Assembly: GCA_037389465.1 (NCBI GenBank)
Contig: JAZARR010000172.1
Coordinates: 3,573,501 to 3,637,500 of the forward strand
Source: Baylisascaris procyonis
Taxonomy: Eukaryota > Nematoda > Chromadorea > Rhabditida > Ascarididae
Reading direction: 5' to 3'
Length of the DNA: 64,000 nucleotides
Part shown: positions 24,029 to 39,600 of the stretch, in pieces
Numbering within the stretch: the stretch's first letter is position 1
Layout: each line of letters begins with the position of its first letter
Notes under the pieces: model-generated
The model's database searches: none
What the model was told of the DNA's origin: nothing
What the model saw: the letters and a program-made list of their open reading frames with translations, nothing else
Position numbers and translations under genes: made by a program

Positions 24029-27000
24029 ATGTCAGCGATGGCATATCAGATAACAGGATTACTCGAGAAGATGTCTTCAAGTGACAAGGATTATCGTTTT
24101 ATGGCAACCAACGATCTCATGACCGAATTGCAAAACGATTCGATCAAGTTGGATGACGATTCGGAGCGTAAAGTATTCTTTTAATATAATTCATTGCTAT
24201 TAGATGATGAATGATTTATATGTTCTATTCGAATGGTACCGAATCTTTGTATATGTTCTTGTGGTACTTCAAAATAATTTAGTACAATTGTTGGCTAAAA
24301 AATTGCCCAGAAAGATTGGTTTATTAGTGGTAAAATATTGGTGAATTTTTTGGTAATTTAACCGAAAATATCGTTGCAGGTAGTACGTATGCTCTTGAGA
24401 TTGCTTGAAGATAAGAACGGTGAAGTGCAAAACCTTGCGGTGAAATGCCTTGGACCATTGGTGCATAAGGTTAAGGAACCTCAGGTAAGGCATTATTTAT
24501 TACCATGTCGTTTCTTTTTTATACTCACCTTGTTCTCTTCGATGGCCTTAACACGTTACAACCATCCATCTTAATAGAGATGAGTGGACGATGAATTTTT
24601 TTCTATTATTCCAAAGATGAGCCTAAACAATTGAAAAAGGAACCTGAATATGCAGATGTGCTGGGGGAGGGGGGAAGGCGATACCTTTGTCTTCTTCTGA
24701 CTCACTCTAGTGATGTAATCTGAAACCGTTCCTAATATCTTAATAGAACTAATATTGAGTATGATGCGGGGAGACGAAATTTGTCAATGAAAGAGATATG
24801 AAGAGTTCTGGAGGAGGGCGGGAGGGGAGAGGGAGGGGTGAATGGAAGTTAATCGCATTTATATTCGCAGGCAATTAACATTTATTAAGTGAATTCGGCT
24901 TTAATTTGCATATATTCTAATGAGTCCTACTCTTTAAGAAGGTTCATTTAAGCGTAAAACTTTTCAGGCTGAATCGATAGTGGATACACTATGTTCGAAT
25001 ATGATCTCAGGAAGTGAGCAATTGCGTGATGTATCATCGATTGCGTTAAAAACGGTGATTAGCGAATTACCGCCATCGAATGCATCACTCACATCCAATG
25101 TGATCAAACGTGTTGTCCCAAAACTTACTGATGCACTCAGTAAGTTACTTAATTTTTTTCTTATTTATTTAACTTTTTTTTAATTTTTCTCAAGGTAATA
25201 GGTATGATATACGATGTTTTATAGCTCTTTTTTCTTTGTTAGTTATTTCGATGGTTAGCAATCCATTCATTGTGGGACTATCCTCAAGTTGTACTATTCC
25301 AAGTAGAAAAGTTTAATAAATAATCAAATTTTCTTTGATTTCTTCGCTTGTTTTAACTGTTTGCCTAATTAAATATTTCATCAGATTGAAGTTTAAATTA
25401 TCGAAGTTTTGGATAACTTAAAAAATTTTTTTTCAGAAGAGAATGCTTCAACGGAAGCATCGGTGCGTCTAGAAGTTTTGGATATAGTTTCAGACGTTCT
25501 ACTTCGTTATGGTTCCACTATTGCAGCTCATCATGAACAGGTGTTTTCATCGATTCTTGGATAGAAACGGGCATTTCGCATTGGTGATATGAAGTTGATT
25601 TATTGGAATTTCTTGTTTAACGTTCATTAGTCGATAAACAAAAGAAAGTAATCTTTTTTATTTACGGGAAAACTGTTCGCATCGAAGGTTTTTTTTTTGT
25701 TTTATTACTCGGAACATGTTGGATGGAGTATTGAAGGATTGAGATTGGCTTAAGGTAAGAAAACCTAAGAGAGAAGAATAGCGCTAATCATAGGGGCTGT
25801 ATTGCTAAATCGTACTGTGGATTGCTAGGTGAATAGACTTAATACGCAAAAATGTAAGCGAATTTATTGAACAGATATAATAAGTAAAATTTACTACAAT
25901 TTGTAGCTTTAAAAATTAAGAAAATTTATTTGCGCTTTCTTTTTGTTGAATATTTTCGAGTTTAAATTAAATATGAGCTGATAAAATTTAAAAAAAAAAA
26001 AATTGCAGTTGCAAGAAGTTTTATTTACGCAACTTGCATCTGAGCGTCAAGCATTACGTAAGCGTTCGGTAGTAGCATTGGGTAATCTAATGGCCGTATC
26101 ACCACCACAGCTCTATGCATATACGATGAAAGTGCTTATCAAGGAGCTAACTGTAGCGAGTGTTCGTTTCTTTTATTTATTCTCTTTTTTTTTTCGATGA
26201 AAACAATTGGGAATTATACTTCAAAGAGGAAAGCGTCATACTTTTTTTTAGTTAGACAAAGAAACCCACCTTCTCCTCCCCTCTCCCACTGCTCCGTTCC
26301 CTTATAAGATCGGGTCCATCCTTCTTTGTTCTCGTCACTTCAGCCCCCCCCCCTCCCACCCCCATAGTTTTATTACTTTCCGTGAAATCAGGCACTCCAT
26401 AACGGGGCACTTATACTATTTAGCGAAGCAAGATGGAGGGGTATCTACTAGGTTAGAAAATCGTCGAAATGTCAGGAAATTCTTTCCCTAAATTCTTTTA
26501 TTTCTTCCTCGCTTTTTTCTTATAACTCCTGTAACTGTTTTCTCTTTACTCTTATGGTTATAATTATAGTTTATTTAAGCCGAAATAATTTTAGGCATCA
26601 GTATCTCAAATGCGTACATTGGTGCAAACGGTGCAATGTATATGCAAATGTACTGGGAGTAGATTCGCTCCACATCTTACACTTGTAGTCCCTTTGCTTA
26701 TCAGATTCGCTGTTTCCACCGAAGATGACGAACTTAGAGAGTCATGTATTCAGGCAAGTTTTTATTGCTGGTAAAGTTTGTCTGAAGCAGAAATGCAGCT
26801 TGAACAATAGAATCACCGTCATTTTGTAATGGTGGGATGATGTCATTGTTAAGGTTGATCCTGACGGGATTTATCCAGAGATGGTCTTTTATTTGCTTGT
26901 CGACTAGAGTGCTTCATACAGTTCTCTTCTAAGACCTCGAAAGGCGAGTGGGGTGCATCATTGAAGCTGGTAAATCGACGAAAGAGATTTTTCGACCATT

Positions 27001-30000
27001 CATTTGCTGAATGATTCATCTAAAAATGAACTGCGACAGAATTCGTCTTAAAAAAAGCGTCGTGGCTTGGGTAGCAGTGCTATACTCAATTATTATTCAC
27101 GCTTTTCTTGGTGTTGAAGGAGAAAGGCGGATTTCTTTTTCGGTAACGGCTAACATTCTAATCTAGTCGTGATATGACTTGGGATATGTGGAATAGTTCT
27201 TTTCAGAATTATACTAGTCGTAATAGTTGGTTGTTACATTGACCAGAGTACATTTATATATTTTATGGTTCATTTATGTTTAATAGTACCTGATTTTATT
27301 TTATAATAATTAATAATTTTCAATTCGTATATATATCAGGCGGCTTTCTTTTCTTACCTTCTCTCTCGATAAAAATTTGTTGAAGTGCGTTAATTTGTAT
27401 CTCATGAGAGCGGCGCAGTTTGAATATTAGAATAATTTTTGCATATTTGAAGCTTATTTATTTATGTTGAATATTTTAGCTAGTTGATATCCACTTTTCA
27501 TAAACCTGAAGGCATTTAAAAGAAAGTTAGAAGAATTAACAAGGATCGTATTTTGCAGGCATTTGAGTCATTTATATTCCGTTGTCCCAAGGATATCGTA
27601 TCATTCGTACCTGAAATTCAAAAGGTGGTCTCGGAGTTCCTCAAGCACGATCCCAATTACACATACGATGATGATGATGATAGTGAAGTGGAGGAGGGAG
27701 CAAATATGGATACAGATGGTATGATTATATCTTTTATAGCACACTTTCATTGAATTGTTGGCTTGATAATTGCATTAATTGGAGAGTGATGTTCAGCAAA
27801 TACAAAAATTTGTTTTTATTTAATGTATTATTAAGAGCACTCGATGAATCATTTTTTGTAGAATTTTTTTAATACGCGATCCTAGTGGAATATCCTGTGC
27901 ATCTTGCTTCAAATTGATGTCAATTTATGCTTTACTTTGTTGAAGGCCAAACAGTATACCATAAAGTGCAGTCTTAATTTTAGTGCGGGGAAACGCCGAC
28001 GGAGAAGAAAATTAGCCACGGGCGAGATGGCTTTGTTAGTGACCGTACTTTTGCGACCCCTAATGCTGTTATTACTAATTTGTGCGACCTTCATGGTCGA
28101 CGACATTGCGTGAATAATGGCATGGAAGTTGCATCGGAGCTGAAATGTGCTCTTTAACACCATGTCGAAGAAAGAAAGGGTAGCAAAATTCGTGACATAG
28201 TTTAGCGTAAAAAGGGTTAGCGATCTATTCTCAAGAATCTAATGGTCGACCTCATCTTGCAGTGTTGCTTCGGTGTATCCGTGCCTTCCAATCCTTCTAT
28301 TCTTAATCAAAGCACGGGCTACTAACCTTAACCTTTTCCAGTCTAGTTGTTTGTAAGTAATTTCCGGTCTTCATATTGTAACCTTATAAATGGCAAATCG
28401 CTTTCTTAAGGCGGAGATACGGAAGATGACGATGATGAAACGAACGAGTATTCGGATGATGACGATATGAGTTGGAAGGTTCGACGTGCATCTGCCAAAT
28501 GCATAGAAGCTCTTGTTCGTTTTATATCATTTATTCATCTTATTATTATCTTTCTTTTTTTCCAAATCACTGCATTTTTCTGTTTTCAAGAATGATTAGG
28601 GGTCAATCAAATGTCTTCTGCTAGTGATCAAGAGTTTTGATTCACCGAATTTATCGATTTATTGATTTTTTTTTCAGATTAGAAGGAAACAAAATGAAGT
28701 ATTGTTAATGAGTTATTGATTTGATGGAGCTGTTTATTTCGATGAGTCCTGCATTTGTTTCGTCGATGGTTTTTATTTATGTTCATTGTAAGAGTAATAA
28801 GTTTTGTCAGTTTTTCCTGCTAGTATTGCCAAAAAAACCCCATTTTATAATGAAAAAATCTGCCAGTTTGCTGTTCACTTGTCAAGCCCATTGGTTTTTT
28901 TTTTGAAGCTCATTTTTCAGTAATTTTTCTTCTCGTTCCGGCCATCATACTATGGAAAAATTTTCTGCTTTGCAAACAGTTTACAAGGGGGATCACTTGT
29001 AATAACAGATTTATTGGATACTTCGATTTACTTGGAAGTAAGACGAATTAAAAAAAAAGATTTTGGAATAGATTTCGTCGTTCTTTAATTTTTCATAAGT
29101 GATAATGCAAATGTGCACCTTTGATTGTGTTTTCCACGAAAAGTTCCCAGCAAAGGATGAAGGTTATTCAACGGAAAGATGTGGAGATGTTTAGCATATG
29201 GTATTTGAATTTGTTGCAGTTTAAACATGGGATATGCGCAGCACACATTTCTCGATTCTGTTTTTGTAATATAATATATCTTGCGGGACTACATCCGATT
29301 GGGAGTGTTATGTCGCTGTCGTGTGGGCGAAGTGAGAAAAAGTTTACTGATGGCTGATTGAACCGACGCACTGAACCGAACTGGCTGAACTGAACGTCAC
29401 CAAAAAGCAATCAAGATATCCGAGTGATCGCACATAAAAGCAAACGGGTTTGAAACACGCAGCCAGACAACCAGAGGAAGGCGAAATATAATAGGGCAGA
29501 GAAGAACAGATATCACTGAGATCGATGTGTGCAAATTGAGTCGCAGCGCGGTCGTTCACCGCAAGAAGGAGCGTGTTATCACCTGTGATTTTCGTTTTTT
29601 AAGTTAATAATTGTTTTAGAAAAATCTTTCGCCTTCCATAGTTCACGCTAATTTCCTGAAGATTTCTGTCAAATATTTGAATGGTTAATAGTTGCCATTG
29701 TCTCTTTTTAGATTCTCTCTCATCGTGAGAATATTGGCGATTTTTTAACGAAACTTGGCCCATTGTTGATTAGCCGTTTCAAGGAACGTGAAGATAACGT
29801 CAAATGGGATATTTTCCATGCTTATACAGCACTTCTTTCACAGATTCGAAGCCTCATTCCGAATTTTTCGTCAATAACTTTGGTATTGGAAAATTTAACA
29901 CCTCAATTTTTTTCAATTTTTTTTTCTTATTTTTCATTTTTATTTTCTCCATCACTAATAAATTATTTGCAGCATTCGATAGAAAATATGAAATAAAAAT

Positions 30001-30619
30001 TTGTCACTAAGGAAATCGATATGTGTGCTTTGTATTAGCATATTGATTTTTTTTTCATTAATTAAAAAAGAAGCCCAACGATAGACTCGTTTAGAGCATA
30101 TTGTAAATCAGCTTGTCGAAGTTGTACAATTTTTAGAGAAATTTGCATAAATGGAAATGAAAATTTAGTAGTTTGCACAAGCTTAATCATACGATCAGGT
30201 TCGATAAGTTTTGTTTTGTTTGTTTGTTTGTTTGCCTGATTGGCATGCATATTAATTTTTTTAATATTTCATTTCTCGCATTCATACTATTAGATATTCT
30301 TCAAGAAAGCTGGATATACTATCATCTTACCACTATTATTAATGACTTCAGCAAACGGATAGTGAGAAAGGTGAAGGTCACGAATCATGCGGTGATGTGG
30401 AGACGGTACGTATTGGTGGAGCTGTACTTCTGAAAAGTGCAGCAAGTCATGAGCAAATTGCGGTTCTTCAGGTTCGTTTTTTCGAGAGAACTTTATGGAA
30501 TCTGTTCGTGGAAGAATTGAATTTTAAATTTGAGAGGAGCTTCGGAGGAGCAGATTAAAATCTTTTTTATTTGATAGGTGGTAATTAGAATATTTTGCTT
30601 TATTTTATTTTATTTTATT

Positions 30620-30650
<31 letters not shown>

Positions 30651-33600
30651 TTCATTCATTTATTTATTTATTTTTTGAAAAATGCGGTTTCGATTTTATT
30701 CTTATTCGGATTCTTATGTGAGTATTCCACTTTAGTATAGTATCGTTATTTAAGTCATAACGAAGTGATCTCTAAACACAGTGGATTGAATGCGTTGAGT
30801 TAAGTGATGTTGATTTGATTTGATTTTTTTTCCAATTATTGATTAGTCAGTTGGGTTGTAGTTTATTGTGTTTTCAACCCAGCAGCAGCTGTCACTACTT
30901 ATTGTCAATCGTACTAGTCGTAGACACAATTTATTCTTTGTGGATTGAGTATTGTGAATAAAGGGAATATTGCATAGCATTTTGAGTGTTCATCTGTAGT
31001 TGCTATTATACATGAGTAGAATCCCTCCCCTAACCAGTGAGAGAGAGGTTTCAAGGCACAGCCGTTTTATTTTTGCAAACGATCATTCAAAACTTGAGCT
31101 TTCAATTTGGGTGTTAATATACTTTGTTAACTTGCAGGTAAAGGACGTTTAAATAGAATGTTTTATTTACTATGTAGGGGGATTTTTTTTAATGGGGAAA
31201 TTGCAGGCTTTGGATGCACAAGTACCAATGTTGGTTAAAGCTATAAATAAACAGCTAAGAACGAAGACGCTAAAAACGAAACAATGTTGCTTCATTCTAC
31301 TTACACAACTTTTACGGTTATAATTTAGTTATTGTTTTTTCTTTTTTTTTTTTGATATTTTATTGTTTAACTATAAAACATTATACTTATAGTTGGAAAT
31401 ATAATGTAGCTGTTCGTTATTTGTGGAAAAATTAATTGATATTAGGATTTATCACCTCCTTATCATGTTAACACTGATATCCAAAGCGGTTTTTGAAAGG
31501 GGGTTCGTCTTGTCCAATCTTATCAGCAAGTGATTCGATAAAAATTACATTAGTGGTATTTCATGTTTTATTTTATTTTTTGAAAGAAGTGCAGTTACGC
31601 TTACTTTATATAAACTTTTTTTTTTGAAATATCTGTAATGTTTGAAGTTTAGAAATATGTGCCTTCTAAGCGAATGTGTTGATTTCCGTTACTATATCGC
31701 TGTTCGTTTATTATGTTGAGATATATTAATTGAACATATCGAATTGTTTATTATGGATCGTTTAAGTGCCTATCCGGGCGCCTTATCGGATCAACTTCAT
31801 CTGCTTGTATCGGGTGTTGCATCAGCGATGGGCGATCGTTCATCAAATACGAATATGAAAATCGATACCCTATCGTTTCTTTCGGTGGCACTTTGCTCTC
31901 ATCCACCTGAGGTTTGGATGCTTAACTACGATTTCTGTCCAGTGTTTCGGAGGTTTTAAAAGTTATGAAAGGGGAAGGACAAAAGTGAGGTATTTTTTGT
32001 ACGTCAATAACACCTTGAGAACGAGCTTGTTTATCAGTTTATCTATTTGCTTATCGGAGGTGAAGTTCGAATTTATTAATTTATTTGTTTTAATGGAAGT
32101 TCAAATATTTTCAGAAATTGCATCCACATATGTCAATTTTGGTACCATTGATAGTGCGTGCAGTAGGTGATTCGTTCTATAAGGTCTCTGCTGAGGCATT
32201 GACGGTAACGTTGTCGTTGATCCGCGTTCTTCGACCTTCACATCCGTCAGCATGCTTGCTTGACTTCACTCCATTTGTGAGTGCAATCTATGATGCGGTC
32301 GCCGAGAAACTCAAAGCCACTGATATTGACCAGGTGTGAATCTCTATTTAATTTTATTTCTTAATGTTTTCCGATGGTGATATCGATATCTTTGTGTTGC
32401 CATCCCCTTTGCTTCCTTCAGCTTCTCGTCATTTTGTTTCAGTCCTCTTTCGTGGTATTGTTCTCAAGCGGAGTACCTGTCAGATTGTTGCTTCCCTACT
32501 CTCACTAGATCTTTCATCGAGGATAGCTTATTGAACAATTGGAAACTTTTGTGCTGAACACCAGCTTTCCTCTGCCTTTGGAATTGGGATAAAATTGAGC
32601 GTTCAATTTTGTCTGTAACCCTCAAAATTCAATATTTTATTTTATTTTATTTTTTTTTTTTTTGCATTTGACACAGTGAGATTTTCTGCATCATTAAGGA
32701 AAGTATCAATATTTGCAGGAAGTGAAGGAAAAAGCAATAACGTCGACCGGTCTTCTGATTGCCACTTTCGGTGATTTCCTTTCAGATAAGGCGAGTGCTT
32801 ATCTCATATTACTTTCTTTTAGTTTAATTAAATCGTCAAACGTCGTAGTGCAGAAAAGAAACTTTTGATTGTAAAATGAGGTTTTTGTTAAAGTTGCGTC
32901 GTCTATCGCAATCGATGGCTGTGACTGCCGGATGGAACCTGGATTTGGGCCGATACTATCGGACTTTTTTCACTGATCCATTGTCTGAGTTGCTACCGTC
33001 AAAACCCTTTAGTTCCCAGTAGAAAGTATAGCAGTTTGAGAGATGCAAAGTGTTTTTTCTTAGGCGTGGAGTATAAGGTATTCAGCAAGTTTCGCTAGTT
33101 ATCTGTAGCGATACTCATTTACTGATTTTATTCTTTTGTGCAAACTAATTGACTCTCGTCTCTTTAACGGCTTTGATTGTCTTCCGGGGTGAATTATGCA
33201 CTTCTGGCTTATAACAATGTAATCTAAAATTGAAGTAATCTAAATGTGATCGAAAATGTGATTTATTTGAAGAATTCAGATATGCTAAGCAAGGAGTAGT
33301 GAAGATTTTTTCTTAAGCATGAAGTTCTCCCCCCCCCTTCCCCTGCTTGGACTCAAACCCGCCGACTCCTCCACCTTATTCTTACTGATTTTTTTTTTCA
33401 GATTGCATTATTAATTCATTGTGAATCGATGAAATGTTTATGTGGTTTCAGCTATCGGCGTGTTTACCAATTCTTTTGGAACGTTTGCGTAACGAGATGA
33501 CCCGCTTGGTAACTGTGAAGGCGTTAATTACCATTGTGAATAGCCCACTCAAAATCAACCTCGGTGCTATATTGCCCGATGTTTTGCCGTTATTGGCTGA

Positions 33601-36600
33601 ATTCCTTCGCAAAAATCAAAGAGCTCTTAAGGTTGATTCTACTGAATGGTTTTTTCTTGCATTAAGGTTTATTTCCTTCTCATTCACTTTATGTGCTGTT
33701 ATGAAATTTCATTTCCAGAGTATATTATGAAAATTATGGGAAATATCGGCATATATATTACAAATTGTTCATTGAATATAGAAGAGCGATTGAGTTACCA
33801 ATGAACAGAAATGTTGGAAAATGCTTCAGAAAGAAGATTGGTAACTTTGTGTCTCTCGTATTTGTGTGACTCGTCTGTATGTCCGGTGATTCGTGTTAGG
33901 AATCAGCTGAAGCTACAACCACAAAATTTGATGATGTAATAATGCCACAAGGTAGTGGCCTATATCTATCTTCGAGTTCATCCATCAACGTCGAAATAAG
34001 TTACGGGCAATTAAAGGTGTTCAAAAATTAACTTGCTTCTTGCAGCAGATAAGGTTGCGAATCTTTTTTAGAAATTCTGTGGCGTATGGTCGGATCGATT
34101 AGGATGTAAATGCGGTCAGATATAAATGCTTAATTATTTATTTTTAATTACAAAAGCGATCAGTTAATGAGTAGAGCGCAGGAGCACGTATTATGCCAGC
34201 GCTTGTTTGATATATGGGAATGTCATTTGAGACAGTGATGTTTTTATGAATGTGGAGTTAGCAGTATTATGTCTATCCATTATTCTACAAATTTTATCCA
34301 GCAGTTCTAGAGATTTTGCTTGGACATTCTTACAAATCTTTATAGTTGTATGTACTTGAATTGATCATTTGCGTTGATAATTGGCCTTGTAAAATGTTTC
34401 TACACTTCATTGCGGCTTAATCATTTTTGATGTTCTGAAATGACATTAATATATATAGTTCAGTCTAGATTGTTGCTTCATCTACTATATTTTTTTGTTT
34501 CTGTCTTATGAATTTTTGCACGATGTTTGTCTCTGGATGTCTATACCTCACATTACATTGGCGAAAGGCCGATCAATTGATATCATGTGTTTTCTTTGCT
34601 ACAGATTGCGACATTAGGATTGTTGGATAGCTTGACAACAAAATACGCTCATGGTGGTCTAGATGGTGAAGGAATGCAGAAAATCCTCGCCGAAACACCT
34701 GCGCTTGTCACCGAACTTGATTTACAGATCAGCCAATTGGCGCTGAATTTTGTCGCTGGTGGGTTTTTTATTGTTTCGGCTGCTCCTCATAAATGAAAGA
34801 GGCCTTCTGGCGAGTGGAGGAAGGGTGCTGGGGAAGATGGAAAAGGTTGTTTAGAGGTGTGGTCTTTATGTGAGAAGCGGAATGTGATCATAAGGTATTC
34901 TGCGCATTGCCAAATTTTTCTGAGAAAGAATCCTGTCTGTTTGAGGACTAAAGGTAATAGACTATGGTAGTATGATGGCTGAGGTACAAGAAGTGCTATA
35001 AACACTGATGAATATGTTTATCTTTGGTCACTGCTCATACTTCATGTCGGTGTTCATTATCGTTGCTGGAGGCGATAACATCTCGTACAACATGTTTCAT
35101 GATCTACGTTGTTCCTACGTTTTGTGGATCAGTGGGAAATTGCTTGCAGATATGATGGCCACTCATCCAGAATTGATTCCCGAATGTCTTTCGAAATTGC
35201 TATCTGCATTCGTACTCTTATCGCAAAGTTCACTTCTGCAAGGGGCTACACTCACTTCCGCATTGAATCTTCTCGATTCGTTGATGCGGAATCCAGTACC
35301 CAATAAGCCATCATTGGAGGTGAGTTGCATGAGCTCGATTTGCATGAAACTACGTTTAGCTGTCATTTCTTTTTGTCCATATTGTTATATTAAACTCGAT
35401 AATGGCTTTATTCCACCATTTAAATTACTGGGCGATATTCTTATCTCATGTTTTCGAATTATTTTTTCCATGGTGAATGGTCAGTATATTTTGAAATAGA
35501 TCCTTCCTTTCCTTTTCTCTGAACCTGTTCCGAATAGCTGCTAGATGTATTGTTATGATTCTCATATAGGAAGTTGGTATGAACTAATGAAATTGAGCGT
35601 AAATACAGATTCAGCGGTATATGTTGACTTGATGAAGTAATCAGCTTGCAGGAATTATTGGATGAGTTGACAGCGCCAGTTTTTGCACATGCATCACTCC
35701 CCCGTCAAGCGTATCATTCGATTTCCGCTTGCACGGCAGCGGTGGCATCTGCATCTGATGATCTCAGTAAATCATCGCGCCTTGCCAAGCAACTCGCCCA
35801 GCAACTCCGATCACCTGATACGACCGATGGTGTTCGACTCTTCTCATTGTTGACACTTGGTGAACTAGGCAGGAAGTGCCCCCAGGTTTACGAAAATGAT
35901 CCGTCTTTGAAGTAAGCACCTAAAAGATTGTTTAAATATAAGTGGTGCTTGAATGAAGGATTGTATGGCAAGAAGAAGAAGGAAGTGGAAGAATGTGCAA
36001 AATTGTAATGTAATAGGCGAGTTTTTTTTTAGATAGCCTCCAGCGGAATCCGTTTGTCTTTGAGAAATTCGGCATCAATATCTGAAGTTGAATGCATCTG
36101 ATTGTTCGGTGATATTTTATTGAACGACGCATTTTTGGAAATGTTTATTTATTTATTTTTTCGAAAATGGTAGCGTGGTCTTCATTCTGAAATAAATCTC
36201 GAGATAAATTATGTACGGTCACTGTTGTAAGACATCCATAGCAAGTTGGTGGTTTTCTATCTGGTAATGTTGCAATTCATTTTTTACTCGACTTCCGCCC
36301 ATAGAGAAAAATAAACGGCTTGCTATCCTTTTTTTCCTTAGAAATAATTCCGCTAGTTGGGTAGTATTGAATATGTGTTTGAAGGTAATATTAGGGTACC
36401 TTAAGTAGCACATAAATTGTGGAAAGTGAAGATATCGGATCCTATCCCTCTTCGCCTCTCTTTTTAGTGCAATCGTTGATAATGGAGAAGAAAATTTTAG
36501 CGACTGGCGGTTGTAATTATAATAATCATGATTTAAGTCCTCGGATTTAAGTTCTCGATAATCCAATTCTGAAATTTCGAAGTGGAACTCAAGCACCAAA

Positions 36601-39600
36601 CAGTGTAATTCTAGGCCAGAAGAGCTACTAGTAGATGCGTTCAATTCGTCGTCGGAGGAGCTAAAAGCGGCGGCATCTTATTCATTGGGTATGTTAGCGG
36701 TTGGAAACCTCGAGACATTCCTTCCATTTCTATTGAAGCAGATCAGCTCTCAACCTAAAAGACAATATCTTCTGTTGCATGCACTTAAAGAAGTAAGTTA
36801 ATATCACCTACTATCGTCTATTCTGTGATTGATAATATTACTTATCAGAGTTTTGTTTTTTCATTTGATTTTTCTCTTTTTTCGATTGTAGTGTTTATTT
36901 TCTTGAGAAACATTTCGTCTTTATTATGAGTGTACCGATAATTTGCACATTCGGATGTTTCTTTTTTTGCTGTTCATGGTTTCGTTGAATATTTCATTCA
37001 ATAATCCGGTTAGTCTTGGCTGAAGATAATTTATTTAAATTAACTTTGCACTAGGTGAGTTAGTTCCGGTTGATTTTATTGATAATTTTGCGCAGTGATT
37101 GTTCGTTCATTCGCTGATTCGACGAACAGATGGCTGCACAAAATGTATTAATTAAGGCCTAATGTATAGGCACCAAAACTGTTTTTTGTTTGATCGGATA
37201 GCGGTTTGTATTCATAAGCTGTCTTTGCTAATGGTCATTCCTTACGATTGTCGTCGAGTAAAACTGTAATCGATACGAGCTATAAATTAAGGTGATTGGA
37301 TCGGAGAGTGTAGATGCACGCGCAATGGAATTCTTCCGACCACGCATTGAGCAGATTTGGCCTGTATTGATGGAGCATGCGATATGCCCCGAGGAGGGTA
37401 CTCGTAACGTTGTTGCCGAATGTTTAGGCAAACTTTGCCTTGTTCATCCGGAATCATTGCTGCCACGTCTCAAGGTTTGACACTTATTTAATTTGTTGAA
37501 CAACATTTTGCATGCTAATCAATAATCTTTATGAATTGATATTATGAATTATGATTTGAAGACTATGAACGGCAACGTGCTTTATGTGTTATGGCATAGT
37601 TGGTAATATTGGATCCATCAACTTCCTGTAATGAAGAAGAGATTATTTCAGCATTATTACAGGTAGTGATAGATCTGTGAGGAATTATTTTGTTTCATTT
37701 TATTAGAATTAAGTGATTCTGCGGAAGGAATGATCTTGCGGAAACCTTTCTAGATCCAGTGTGGGGGGTCGGCTAAATGGAAGAGGAATCGAATTTCTAT
37801 AAGAAATACGACGGTATCCATGACATAATTGTTCTCTTGCAGCGTAATATGGTTCATATTGTTTCTTAAATGCTTAATTCTTTTCATCTAGTTGAGATAT
37901 TATTGAAGCACATATATGAGAAAGTTGGAAATCACCTTTATCTACCTTTTCGTTATTATTAAGTTCTATTTGTCATCTTGTCGGGAAGAATTCTATTTGA
38001 CGGTAATCCGTCTATAAATCTACAAAGTTTTACTAATTTCGATGTGAGCCTCGTAAATTTTGTAATATATCGTTGTTTAATCGGTATATTTAGGGATGTG
38101 CCACATCGAAGAATGCGTTGATGCGTGCTTCGGCGGTTACCGCGGTGAAGTTTCTAATCGTGGAGCAATGGACAGCTGCCGATGATATGCTGCAATGTGC
38201 GATGGCCGAATTCCTTCAGACAGTCACCGACAGCGATCTCAATGTGCGACGTGTTGCATTGGTCGCATTCAATTCGGCCGCCCATAATAAGCCTAAATTG
38301 GTATTCATTTTCTGATTTCCGCTTGAAGAGGCTGAAGAGGGAAGATTAAAGAAGAGGGTAGTTTGAGAGCAGTTAGAATGGGGTATTTTTCTGTTTATAA
38401 GTGAATTTATTGTTGTTTAAAAAGTTTAGTTTTTGTTCTTCTGTTTGGTCGTAACATATTTGTAGTTTGTAATGTCGCTGTGGGCTGCCTTCTACTATGT
38501 TTGCTTATTAATAGTTTTATCGGCACTGAATTCTTCTTGTTATCCAGCCCATATTTCTTCTGAAGGTAAAATAATGTCCAAAAATCAGCGCAAAGAGTAA
38601 AGAACAGTAAAAATTTTTCTGATGAAATAGGAAGGAATTTTGCTGGAAATTCGAAAGTGTATATATTTTTGGGTTGATTTATTGTAGATGGGGGAGGGGG
38701 GAAATCGAAACTTTAGGGAGGGAGAGGGTTTGTTTGTAATGATTGGGACATATTTATTTTTAGATACGCGATCTCCTCGATATGTTTTTGCCATCATTGT
38801 ATGCGGAAACAGTCGTAAAGAAGGAACTTGTGCGAGAGGTTGAGATGGGTCCATTTAAACATACAGTGGATGATGGCCTTGATCTGCGCAAAGCAGCTTT
38901 TGAATGGTAGGTTTTTATGTATTGGAAATATTCTTTGCAACTAAAATTAAAAATAGTTTTGCGAAATTAAAAGAGATTCTTGAAAGAGGATGGAGGCGAT
39001 AATGGATACTTATGGAGGGAGGACAAGAACAGTCGAGGTGTTTGCCATCGGTAGAATGAGGCATAAAGATTAGATAGATTAAGCGGAACTTCAGCATTCA
39101 ACAATTTGGCAGGCAGATTTATATTTTCCCATTTGTTTTAATACCTTCATTGCGTGGGGGGGGGGGGTTAGTAAGAGCAGCGGTGTGTGTGTTGAGGGGG
39201 ATGTTTTAATGACTATCATTTTATGAGGTCTTTTTTGTTTTATTTGTTTTATGTTTTTTTTTGAGTAGATGAGGGTGATCATTTCAGCATGTATACGTTG
39301 TTGGAGACGTGTTTGGAGCGATTGGATGTTTTTGAATTTATGACACATATGGAAAGTGGTCTCAAGGTGTGTTTCCTTTCTTTAATTTTTTATATCGGGG
39401 TAATTCCTAAAAAGTATGGATTCTATTTTTGAAAGTTATATTTTGGTATTTTAATATTTATTAAGATATTAGGAATGCAGATTGCAAGCGTTTCTATCAC
39501 TGAATATTTGTTATTCTCACTTTGTTACCTATTTTATCGCTCATTCTTTTTTAATATTTATTTTTGTGATTTAAAAATTAGCATGTTGTGGTGATTCCCT

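Noticed and set aside
35008..35499. 163-codon plus-strand open frame
   Set aside because: Only the middle (35150-35319) is CAND1 exon 17; the rest is intron that happens to stay open in frame.
36219..36644. 141-codon open frame on the minus strand
   Set aside because: It overlaps CAND1 exon 19 and its upstream intron in antisense, its composition is that of intron DNA, and no splice or family evidence supports it.
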